From positions 1 to 5,999 of the forward strand of contig DRZW01000053.1 in the NCBI GenBank assembly GCA_011380105.1: a stretch of DNA of 5,999 nt. The letters are read 5' to 3'. Source of the stretch: Halothiobacillaceae bacterium (GTDB lineage Bacteria > Pseudomonadota > Gammaproteobacteria > Halothiobacillales > Halothiobacillaceae). A program made the position numbers and the translations under genes. The notes beneath the pieces are model-generated. The model was not told the origin of the DNA. It worked only from the letters and a program-made list of their open reading frames with translations, and ran no database searches. Of this stretch, positions 1 to 5,615 are shown one piece after another (the first letter of the stretch is position 1; each line of letters begins with the position of its first letter).

Positions 1-1173
1 ATAGAAGGGCAAATCTTCCCATTCGCCCCGCCACCCATCCTTGGCATTTCCACCACCGGTGGCTTTGAGTTTTACTTACAGCAACGCGGTGAGGCCAGCT
101 TGGATGCCTTATCTGAAATGGCCAATCAGTTTGTTATTGCCGCAAATGAACGCCCGGAACTAGCTGGGGTGCGCACCACCTTTGTGGATAACACCCCGCA
201 GTACGAAATCCGCGCGCTACGTGATCAAGCCTACGCTTTAGGGGTAGATGTCTCCGAGTTGTTTTCCACCATGCAGGGCGCCTTTGGCACGCGGTATATC
301 AATGACTTCACCCTATTTGGGCGTAATTTCCAAGTTAATATGGCCGCCGATACCAACTACCGCGCCCGACCGGATGATCTGGAAAACATTTTCGTGCGCA
401 ATCGCGAGGGCAATATGATCCCACTGAGTTCATTGGTGGAGCTAACCCCCACTACCGGCGCGGATCTAATCAACCGTTTCAATGTCTTCCCATCGGCTAA
501 GATTACAGGCAACCCCGCGCCGGGTTATTCCTCGGGTGAAGCACTAAAAGCTCTTGAAGACGTTATGGCCTCCATACCCGGCGGTGATGATTTCACCATC
601 GGCTGGACGGGCACTGCCTATCAGGAGCAAAGCTCCGGTCAAGCAGGCACGATTGCGTTTGTTATGGGGCTGATTATGGTATTTTTGATTCTAGCCGCAT
701 TGTATGAGCGCTGGTCACTGCCCTTTGCTGTGGTAACTGCCGTCCCATTTGCCGTACTCGGTGCCTTAGTGGCTGTCTGGTTGCGTGGCTTGCAAATTGA
801 TATCTACTTCCAGGTGGGCATACTGGTATTAATCGCCATTGCGGCTAAAAATGCCATTCTAGTAGTGGAATTTGCCGCTCGGATTCGTCAGGAAGAAGGG
901 TTATCCATCAAAGAATCCGCGCTTAAAGCAGCCCGGATCCGTTTCCGCCCGGTGATAATGACCTCGATGGCGTTCATCCTCGGGGTACTACCGCTAGCTA
1001 TAGCAACCGGTGCTGGTGAGGCGGCGCGCAACTCGTTAGGAACCGGCATTATCGGCGGCATGCTGTTTACCACCTTCTTGGCAATAATGTTTATTCCGAT
1101 GTTCTTTGAGCTATTCCAGAGATTCTCAGAACGTTATTTTGGTAAAAAGGACAAAAAGTCCACGGCAAACTAA
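1..1173 (+). CDS. RND multidrug efflux transporter, HAE1/AcrB family (5' partial)
   Basis: This is the last 390 residues of an inner-membrane proton/drug antiporter that usually has about 1,030-1,050 residues. The frame is open from base 1, so the start lies upstream of the window. Visible parts in order are the second periplasmic porter/docking region (residues about 1-210) and five closely packed hydrophobic helices matching AcrB TM8-TM12 (from IAFVMGLIMVFLILAALYER to MLFTTFLAIMFIPMFFELF). TM10 holds AAKNAILVVEFA, whose Lys at residue 283 corresponds to the proton-relay Lys940 of AcrB. TM11 carries MTSMAFILGVLPL, containing the conserved Thr/Ser region. The tail is short and Lys-rich (GKKDKKSTAN). 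In this family the pump works as a trimer with a periplasmic adaptor and a TolC-like outer-membrane channel, and the adaptor gene is usually just upstream (not visible here). Substrate cannot be predicted. Family assignment is very secure. Confidence 0.96.
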   Translation: MEGQIFPFAPPPILGISTTGGFEFYLQQRGEASLDALSEMANQFVIAANERPELAGVRTTFVDNTPQYEIRALRDQAYALGVDVSELFSTMQGAFGTRYINDFTLFGRNFQVNMAADTNYRARPDDLENIFVRNREGNMIPLSSLVELTPTTGADLINRFNVFPSAKITGNPAPGYSSGEALKALEDVMASIPGGDDFTIGWTGTAYQEQSSGQAGTIAFVMGLIMVFLILAALYERWSLPFAVVTAVPFAVLGALVAVWLRGLQIDIYFQVGILVLIAIAAKNAILVVEFAARIRQEEGLSIKESALKAARIRFRPVIMTSMAFILGVLPLAIATGAGEAARNSLGTGIIGGMLFTTFLAIMFIPMFFELFQRFSERYFGKKDKKSTAN

Positions 1174-1195
1174 CCCTACCCCAACGAGCATTATC

Positions 1196-1729
1196 ATGAA
1201 AAAAACCGCGCACCATTCAGCCATCCAGTTGGATCTGAGCGGTTTTTTAATAGCCGAATTACATTGGATAAACCAGCAGCAGTTTTCCATTCAATTAAAC
1301 AGCCCGAGAACTGCACCAATTGACCCAAACGGTCTGCCGGATGAGCACAATCACATTGAGCACCAGCTAAAAACAGCATTACAGAGGATAACAGGACTAG
1401 ATTTTTCACTACACACTGACTGGCTGACCCATCCAGCTTTCCCGTCTACACCCACCGCTTTCCAACAGCGTATCTGGCAGGCCACACAAGCAATCCCGGC
1501 CGGGCAGACGGTCAGCTATGCCGATCTAACCGCAAGCGCTGGCAAGCCCGGCGCGGCACGAGCAGTGGGAAATGCACTAAACCGAAACCCCTGGCCGATT
1601 TTAATTCCCTGCCATCGGGTTGTGGCAGCCAACCATAATGGTGGCTATGCCTGGGGTGGTGAGATTAAACAGTTTTTACTCAAAACCGAGCAACGTTCAC
1701 TCAAAACGGAACAAGGTAAAACCTCTTGA
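1196..1729 (+). CDS. ogt: Methylated-DNA--[protein]-cysteine S-methyltransferase (Ogt/MGMT type)
   Basis: This 177-residue suicide repair protein transfers alkyl groups from O6-alkylguanine or O4-alkylthymine in DNA to its own cysteine. Residues 1-80 are a divergent N-terminal domain. The DNA-binding domain starts at TAFQQRIWQATQAIPAGQTV and includes Tyr108, the helix-turn-helix with its arginine finger in GAARAVGNALNRNP (Arg122), and the active-site motif IPCHRVV with nucleophile Cys139. It ends in the typical GGYAWGGEIKQFLL. The intact PCHR separates it from alkyltransferase-like (ATL) proteins that lack the cysteine. ATG 1196 was chosen because it gives the usual length and lies 22 bp after the RND stop. 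An upstream in-frame ATG at 1106 lies inside the RND gene, and no ATG follows in frame. The ribosome-binding site is weak (ACGAG). Codons 2-18 lie in an inverted repeat. The C-terminus carries a small duplication, LKTEQRS/LKTEQGK. No Ada-type regulatory domain is present. Confidence 0.9.
   Translation: MKKTAHHSAIQLDLSGFLIAELHWINQQQFSIQLNSPRTAPIDPNGLPDEHNHIEHQLKTALQRITGLDFSLHTDWLTHPAFPSTPTAFQQRIWQATQAIPAGQTVSYADLTASAGKPGAARAVGNALNRNPWPILIPCHRVVAANHNGGYAWGGEIKQFLLKTEQRSLKTEQGKTS
1200..1248. terminator. 10-bp inverted repeat with A/T flanks over the ogt 5' end; possible bidirectional terminator
   Basis: AAAAAACCGC (1200-1209) is the perfect reverse complement of GCGGTTTTTT (1239-1248). The 29-nt interval contains its own hairpin: CAG/CTG at 1218-1220 and 1235-1237, then ATCCA/TGGAT at 1223-1227 and 1230-1234. 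A T6 run follows the stem on either strand, so it could end RND transcripts on the plus strand or HIT-operon transcripts on the minus strand. The GC-rich part of the stem is only 4 bp and it lies inside the ogt coding sequence, so terminator function is uncertain. Partial attenuation of ogt is an alternative. Confidence 0.35.
1678..1719 (+). repeat. Imperfect 21-bp tandem duplication at the ogt 3' end
   Basis: Two adjacent 21-bp units (1678-1698 and 1699-1719) match at 16 of 21 positions. They encode the heptads LKTEQRS and LKTEQGK at the Ogt C-terminus, beyond the conserved fold. The length is a multiple of three, so the frame is kept. It is probably a small local duplication without functional weight. 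Confidence 0.6.
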
Positions 1730-1744
1730 GAAAACAACCTGACT

Positions 1745-2155
1745 TTATGATGTCAGCAGACGGACAACCGGATCACAAATACGCGGAATTTCATCTTTTT
1801 TGTATCCCACAGGCTGGCCATAACCCCATACCGGCCCCGGCCAGGCCTCATCATCTTTATAGCGGGCAATGACGTGCAGGTGTAACTGCGGGACCTGATT
1901 ACCTAAACTGGCAATATTGATCTTATCCGGGCCAAAAACCTGTTCTACTGCTGTGGCTACCTGACGCACCTCACGCATCAGTTGCATATATTCATCAGCA
2001 CTCAACTTAGTGACCTCAACGGCCGAAACCCTTGGGATTAAAATAAACCAGATAAAGCGGGCATCATCGCTCAACCGCAATTGGCATAAATCCAAATTCA
2101 GACAAAAATGGCTGTCTTCTGCCAGACGTGGGGGTAATTCAACGTTGTTATTCAT
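1745..2155 (-). CDS. HIT-domain protein (histidine-triad family, likely nucleotide phosphate hydrolase)
   Basis: This is a small soluble protein of 136 residues, the usual length for its bacterial HIT subgroup. The histidine-triad signature near the C-terminus reads LGNQVPQLHLHVIARYKDD. His92 and His94 are the second and third triad positions (His92 would be the nucleophile), while the first is Gln90. This QxHxH form goes with the preceding NQVPQ segment that I recall from the proteobacterial HIT subgroup. HIT enzymes cleave nucleoside phosphoramidates, dinucleoside polyphosphates or adenylylated substrates, but the substrate here is unknown. N-terminal residues 18-45 (CLNLDLCQLRLSDDARFIWF) form the early beta strands. 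It starts 15 bp after the permease stop on the same strand with no clear Shine-Dalgarno sequence, suggesting co-transcription and translational coupling. It converges on ogt with a 15-bp gap and no terminator between them. Confident family call, uncertain substrate. Confidence 0.88.
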   Translation of the reverse strand: MNNNVELPPRLAEDSHFCLNLDLCQLRLSDDARFIWFILIPRVSAVEVTKLSADEYMQLMREVRQVATAVEQVFGPDKINIASLGNQVPQLHLHVIARYKDDEAWPGPVWGYGQPVGYKKDEIPRICDPVVRLLTS

Positions 2156-2170
2156 GCTTTGATTAGTTTT

Positions 2171-2902
2171 TTAAATTAAATTGAGTATCCCCCGCACCAA
2201 CGCATACCCACCACCAAGTGTGGCAGCAAGCAGCATAATCTTGGGAAAAAGATAGGTGGGAATTCGATGACCCAGTCTTTTGGCGGCAAAAAAACCGGCT
2301 ATCACCGCCGGCATTAGCCCGGCAGCCAGCACGATATCGGCCCAACCGAACATGCCAGAAAAACCCAAAGCGGTGAGTGACAAAACACTAAGCGGCGCAA
2401 AAATCGCCGATAACGTACCGCGAATCCGCCCCGGCTCGGCATTTTGGTAAGCCAGCCCCAAAGGCGGCCCACCCACAGCGGTTAATGTGCCCATCAAACC
2501 TGAACCGAAAGCCCCTGAAAACACCACCGGCTTTGTCGGTTGGATATTAAAGCGCATCAAACTCAAAACCACTGCTGCCAAAATCGCGACACCAAACACC
2601 AACTGCCAGGAGGTCTGGGCGAACAGGTTTACCAGCACGGTAGCGAGCAATACCCCTAGCACACTGCCTGGATATGCGAAAAATAAATCCTGCTTTTTTA
2701 CATACCGCCAGTTGGCACGCAGCAGCATTAACGGCATCAACCCGCCAATAATCAACAACGGTGCCGGTACCAGTGCAGGATTAATCAAAAACAATAACGG
2801 TGCGCTGAATAAAGCCACCCCGTAGCCTACCACGCCCTGCATAAAACTGCCGATAAAAACCACCACTGAGGCTAACAGCCACGCCCCCCAGGCAATATCC
2901 AT
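2171..2902 (-). CDS. TauE/SafE-family membrane permease (putative sulfite/organic anion exporter)
   Basis: This polytopic inner-membrane protein has 243 residues and about eight hydrophobic segments, close to the usual 240-270 for the family (Pfam TauE, PF01925). It shows the family's internal duplication: the first half has GSFMQGVVGYGVALFSAPLL (residues 19-38) and the second has SGLMGTLTAVGGPPLGLAYQ (134-153), both Gly/Pro-rich re-entrant-type motifs. Characterised members move sulfite, sulfoacetate or related anions outward, but most homologues have no known substrate and no sulfur-metabolism gene is visible here. ATG 2902 is preceded by a good ribosome-binding site, GGAG at 2911-2908, five bases away, which settles the start. 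It is the first gene of a probable two-gene operon with the HIT protein. A long leader with possible competing hairpins lies upstream. Family certain, transported molecule not predictable. Confidence 0.9.
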   Translation of the reverse strand: MDIAWGAWLLASVVVFIGSFMQGVVGYGVALFSAPLLFLINPALVPAPLLIIGGLMPLMLLRANWRYVKKQDLFFAYPGSVLGVLLATVLVNLFAQTSWQLVFGVAILAAVVLSLMRFNIQPTKPVVFSGAFGSGLMGTLTAVGGPPLGLAYQNAEPGRIRGTLSAIFAPLSVLSLTALGFSGMFGWADIVLAAGLMPAVIAGFFAAKRLGHRIPTYLFPKIMLLAATLGGGYALVRGILNLI

Positions 2903-2942
2903 CTAAACTCCAGTTATAAAAGTAAACACTAACCTTAACGCG

Positions 2943-2985
2943 GATCGGCTCTTCTATGGAGAAAGCAGGCAAAAAAAAGCCGATC
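2943..2985. repeat. 8-bp perfect inverted repeat in the permease leader
   Basis: GATCGGCT (2943-2950) is the exact reverse complement of AGCCGATC (2978-2985), separated by 27 nt that include the A8 run (T8 on the minus strand). On the minus strand the distal arm also belongs to a weaker upstream hairpin (CCGG/TCGG, about 2992-2980) lying directly before the T8. The two structures would exclude each other. It sits 41-83 bases upstream of the permease ATG. Confidence 0.5.
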
Positions 2986-3209
2986 TTGCCGGTGCAAATA
3001 GCGGTGATATTGTCCAGAAGCTTTGGTAATTCCGCTGTTTGTGGACCAGCGGTAGAAGCGACATCGGCCGGGTAGTCGGACGGGCACTGCTCGATTGCAC
3101 CAGTCTATCTGTTAGCGCATAATCAGCACGAAATCCGGGGTTAAAACCACCTACCAACACAACCACTCGGAATATGTCCGGCTAAGAGAATTATTAATTA
3201 AAAAAACGC

Positions 3210-3223
3210 ACCAGCTAATCGGT
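3210..3223. promoter_or_regulatory. TetR-operator-like site, copy 1 (degenerate)
   Basis: ACCAGCTAATCGGT matches the second copy at 12 of 14 positions. It is itself only a weak palindrome (outer ACC/GGT and central TA). Palindromes of the ACC-N8-GGT type are typical of TetR-family repressors in general, but no regulator gene is in view. The assignment rests on resemblance to copy 2 and the helical spacing. Confidence 0.3.
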
Positions 3224-3251
3224 CACATTTCCCCGCCCTTTGGCATGCGCG

Positions 3252-3265
3252 ACCAACTAGTCGGT
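3252..3265. promoter_or_regulatory. TetR-operator-like palindrome, copy 2
   Basis: ACCAACTAGTCGGT is palindromic at 12 of 14 positions (ACC-n-ACTAGT-n-GGT). It lies exactly 42 bp, about four helical turns, from copy 1 and about 137 bp before the IalB-family ATG. An operator for a TetR-type repressor acting on the flanking divergent genes is the simplest reading, but the repressor and the promoters are unidentified. Confidence 0.38.
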
Positions 3266-3401
3266 GCTGGCTTGATGGAAGAATGAATTATAAGAATATG
3301 CACTTTGATGTATCATCAGCAAAACAAGCTCGCAGTGGCGATGCACAATCGGACGATCAGCAACATTACCCACTCATCAGGCTATCAGCCCATTATCCAC
3401 T

Positions 3402-3938
3402 ATGAAAAACATAACTCTCTTATTAAGCCTATTATTATCCGCCGGCAGCGTTGCTGCTCAGGATCTCTTTTCTCAGGATCCCATCAGCCCTGCTCAACAG
3501 GCACCTATGCAGCAGTCCGAGCCTAAAATCACTGAGTATCAGGACTGGCTGCATATCTGCGTGGAACAGCGTAATCAGGAAATTTGCTTTATTCAGCAGG
3601 TTTTAGCCGAAGATGACCCGAGACAACCACCGCTACTTACCGCGCGGATCTTTGCTGATGACTCAGACTGGCTGCAACTGATTTTACCACTGGGCGTATC
3701 CCTGCCCGATGGGATATTGTTTGCCGTGGACGAAGGCAACGAGCGAATCCTCCCGTATCAGGTTTGTGGTGTTGAAGGCTGCCTTGTGGAGATTGAACTT
3801 GACAACGCGTTGCTCGAACTGCTGCGCGGTGGCCGCGAGGCGAATATACTGTTTCGTGGCTATGGTCAGGATGACACCTTCGGGCTTAATTTATCATTGA
3901 TGGGTTTTACCGCAGCCACAAAAGCCATTGGCCTCTAG
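3402..3938 (+). CDS. Invasion-associated locus B (IalB) family secreted protein
   Basis: This 178-residue protein has a clear Sec signal peptide (MKNITLLLSLLLSAGSVAA, predicted cleavage before Gln20) and so acts in the periplasm or outside. A Gln/Pro-rich linker (20-43) precedes the IalB domain. That domain shows YQDWLHICVEQ, ICFIQQVL, the LTARIF strand, LILPLGVSLPDGI, LPYQVCGVEGCLVEIELD and the C-terminal LNLSLMGFTAATKAI, all characteristic positions of the family (PF06776). Four cysteines, C53/C62 and C122/C127, look like two disulfide pairs. The name comes from Bartonella invasion protein IalB, but most homologues are in non-pathogens and have no known function, so the name should not be read as virulence. 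ATG 3402 directly precedes the signal peptide, although no Shine-Dalgarno sequence is visible. dusA follows within 7 bp or overlaps, suggesting co-transcription. Confidence 0.85.
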   Translation: MKNITLLLSLLLSAGSVAAQDLFSQDPISPAQQAPMQQSEPKITEYQDWLHICVEQRNQEICFIQQVLAEDDPRQPPLLTARIFADDSDWLQLILPLGVSLPDGILFAVDEGNERILPYQVCGVEGCLVEIELDNALLELLRGGREANILFRGYGQDDTFGLNLSLMGFTAATKAIGL

Positions 3939-3945
3939 AATTCCC

Positions 3946-4968
3946 GTGGCCTCTGAGTACAGCCCATGGCGCTTTTGCACCGCCCCGATGCTCGATTGGT
4001 CAGACCGGCATTATCGCTATCTGGTGCGATTAATGACCCGTCGTGCCCGGGTTTACACCGAAATGGTCACCACCGGGGCGTTGTTGTACGGTAACCCTGA
4101 GCGTCATTTAGTCTACAACCCACAGGAACACCCGGTTGCACTGCAACTCGGTGGCGCGGACCCGACCGAATTAGCTAAATCCTGCGAGCTTGCAGCCCGC
4201 TGGGGCTTTGATGAGGTCAATCTCAACTGCGGCTGCCCGAGTGACCGGGTTCAGAATGGTGCGTTTGGCGCCTGTTTAATGGCCACTCCTGAATTGGTCG
4301 CCGATGCTGTGGCCGCGATGAAGAATGCCGCGCCAGAGATACCGATTACCGTCAAAAGCCGGATTGGCATCGACCATCAAGACAGCTACGACCAATTCCG
4401 CCGCTTTGTTGATATTGTGGCTCAGCGCGGCCACTGCGATACCTTTATTATTCATGTTCGCAAAGCCTGGCTCTCCGGACTTTCACCTAAGCAAAACCGG
4501 GAGCTACCGCCGTTGGTACCCGAGTTTGCCCGGCGCATTAAACAAGAGATGCCACATTTAAATATCATCATCAACGGCGGGCTGGAAACCTGGACGGATA
4601 TTGAATACTGGGCGGATGAGCTCGATGGCGTTATGGTCGGCCGTGCTGCTTATCAACAAAACGGCTGGCTGGCAGAGGTCGACCCACGTTTGTTTCACGA
4701 AAGCGCCCCAAACAGCCCAGAGACGGCCTTAAGACAGTATCAGGAATATTGCTCGGAGCAAATTGCTCAGGGTGTGCGGATGACTACCCTAATCAAACCC
4801 GTGCTGGGTCTGTTCCAAGGGCAGCCCGGCGCGCGGGCTTATCGCCGCCATTTAAGCGAGCAGGCCCCAAAACGTCAGAATGAGGCGGAAATAATTGAAG
4901 AGGCACAGGAACTAATCAAGCGTAATTCGCGGCCAACGGATCAGAGCTTATCCGCCACCTTATCTTAA
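3946..4968 (+). CDS. dusA: tRNA-dihydrouridine(20/20a) synthase DusA
   Basis: This FMN-dependent TIM-barrel enzyme reduces uridine 20 (and 20a) in the tRNA D-loop using NADPH. It has 340 residues from GTG 3946, against about 330-345 in known DusA proteins. Motifs in order are CTAPMLDWSDRH (FMN site), YTEMVTTGAL, HPVALQLGG, NLNCGCPSDRVQNGAFGACL with catalytic Cys97, ITVKSRIGIDDQ-like KSRIGIDHQDSY (Lys137), FIIHVRKAWLSGLSPKQNRE (His170), INGGLETW and GVMVGRAAYQ, then the helical domain ending LGLFQGQPGARAYRRHLSE. The extended RKAWLSGLSPKQNRE segment distinguishes DusA from DusB and DusC. No ATG exists in frame before the FMN motif. GTG 3946 (7 bp after the upstream stop) fits homologue N-termini best, and TTG 3928 is the alternative. 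Neither has a clear ribosome-binding site, so coupling to the IalB gene is likely. One oddity is LIKPVLGLF where E. coli DusA has ITRHMLGLF. Confidence 0.92.
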   Translation: MASEYSPWRFCTAPMLDWSDRHYRYLVRLMTRRARVYTEMVTTGALLYGNPERHLVYNPQEHPVALQLGGADPTELAKSCELAARWGFDEVNLNCGCPSDRVQNGAFGACLMATPELVADAVAAMKNAAPEIPITVKSRIGIDHQDSYDQFRRFVDIVAQRGHCDTFIIHVRKAWLSGLSPKQNRELPPLVPEFARRIKQEMPHLNIIINGGLETWTDIEYWADELDGVMVGRAAYQQNGWLAEVDPRLFHESAPNSPETALRQYQEYCSEQIAQGVRMTTLIKPVLGLFQGQPGARAYRRHLSEQAPKRQNEAEIIEEAQELIKRNSRPTDQSLSATLS

Positions 4969-5615
4969 CGACCAAGTTGGGCGAGCTTATTGCGATAACG
5001 TTGTTGCAATGCCTCCACCCGGCGGACATAGGTTTGAGTTTCTTTAAATGGGGGAATGCCGTTATACCGCCCCACTGCACCCTCACCAGCATTATAGGCC
5101 GCCACGGCCAAGCGTTGGTCATTATTAAAATGATCCAGTAAAAACGCTAAATAAGCCACACCGCCGGCAATATTTTGCTCCGGGTCAAAGCGATCACGCA
5201 CACCAAAACGCTCAGCGGTGGCCGGCATTAACTGCATTAAGCCACCCGCGCCTTTGGGTGAGATGGCATCCGGCCGAAATGCGCTTTCTGCATGAATCAC
5301 CGCCCGAATCAGGCTTTCGGGCACATTGTGGCGATCGGCGTTTAACCGGATTAAGTCGGCATAACGCTCTAATTCCAATTTACCAAGCAACAACGAACCA
5401 TCCGACCAACCCTTTGGGCGGGTGCGCTCATCGGCACGATATAACTCATAGGGTCCATTCGCCAACTGTTGTGGTATGTTAGTAAGGTGTGTAACCCCGT
5501 TTTCATCGCGATATTTATACACATCGGCTGCGGCCATACCCGCGGCAAAAAGCCAGAAAAAACCCGCCGCTAATCCCATCCATGTTTTCGTTTCGCACCT
5601 AGACTCAATATCCAT
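4965..5615 (-). CDS. DUF4124 / SLT-domain lytic transglycosylase
   Basis: This exported peptidoglycan lytic transglycosylase cleaves the MurNAc-GlcNAc bond to leave 1,6-anhydro-MurNAc ends. From ATG 5615 it has 216 residues: a signal peptide (n-region with Arg6 and Lys10, hydrophobic GLAAGFFWLFAAGMAAA, cleavage before Asp31), a DUF4124 segment (DVYKYRDENGVTHLTNIP), and an SLT domain starting near residue 80. The catalytic Glu is Glu110 in IRAVIHAESAF. It is followed by SPKGAGGLMQLMPATAERFG, DPEQNIAGGVAYLAFLLDHF and AVAAYNAGEGAV, the standard family-1 motifs. No lipobox is present, so it is soluble in the periplasm rather than a lipoprotein. A longer form from TTG 5645 is possible, just after an in-frame stop. 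A shorter form from the ATG at 5579 would leave no positive charge before the signal core. Its stop interlocks with that of dusA. Confidence 0.9.
   Translation of the reverse strand: MDIESRCETKTWMGLAAGFFWLFAAGMAAADVYKYRDENGVTHLTNIPQQLANGPYELYRADERTRPKGWSDGSLLLGKLELERYADLIRLNADRHNVPESLIRAVIHAESAFRPDAISPKGAGGLMQLMPATAERFGVRDRFDPEQNIAGGVAYLAFLLDHFNNDQRLAVAAYNAGEGAVGRYNGIPPFKETQTYVRRVEALQQRYRNKLAQLGR

Larger units (their letters stand above)
2903..3401. other. Intergenic region between divergent genes, no supportable gene
   Basis: This is about 500 bp between the permease (leftward) and the IalB-family gene (rightward). I find no tRNA, known small RNA or convincing protein. It contains inverted repeats at 2943-2985, a distant 7-bp pair GGTGCAA/TTGCACC (2991-2997 and 3095-3101), a 6-bp hairpin CCGCTG/CAGCGG (3032-3052), an A8 run (2971-2978), an A7 run (3200-3206) and two TetR-operator-like sites. 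Short frames are open on both strands. One on the minus strand, from about 3105 leftward, reads with plausible codons (for example AELPKLLDNITAICTGKIG) but is bounded by stops, has no credible start, and resembles nothing I recognise. It could be a gene remnant. No strong sigma-70 promoter pair is evident for either flanking gene. Confidence 0.6.

Noticed and set aside
888..1073. Minus-strand frame inside the RND gene
   Set aside because: Antisense to strongly conserved transmembrane helices. The coding signal belongs to the plus strand.
2914..2925. TATAAC-like -10 box just upstream of the permease
   Set aside because: It lies so close to the start that the transcript would barely include the good GGAG site, and there is no matching -35 box.
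2956..3075. 39-codon plus-strand frame MEKAGKKKPIL...
   Set aside because: No Shine-Dalgarno sequence, very short, unrecognised, and overlaps other open frames in the same interval.
2954..3166. 70-codon minus-strand frame in the spacer, starting with GTG
   Set aside because: No ribosome-binding site and no recognisable domain, and a second minus-strand frame over part of the same interval looks at least as coding-like. Not called as a gene.
3289..3316. TTATAA/TATCAT promoter candidate for the IalB-family gene
   Set aside because: The -10 match is fair but the -35 is only 3 of 6. Too weak to annotate.
3315..3389. Four copies of ATCAG in the leader of the IalB-family gene
   Set aside because: Irregular spacing and a 5-mer this short is readily explained by chance and local composition.
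2903..3401. tRNA, 6S RNA, tmRNA, SRP RNA or RNase P RNA in the spacer
   Set aside because: None of the conserved cores (such as the T-loop GGTTCRA pattern) are present by eye. A covariance-model search would be decisive.
3305..3526. 73-codon plus-strand frame overlapping the IalB-family gene start
   Set aside because: It runs into the signal-peptide gene in another frame and shows no domain. It is a frame shadow.
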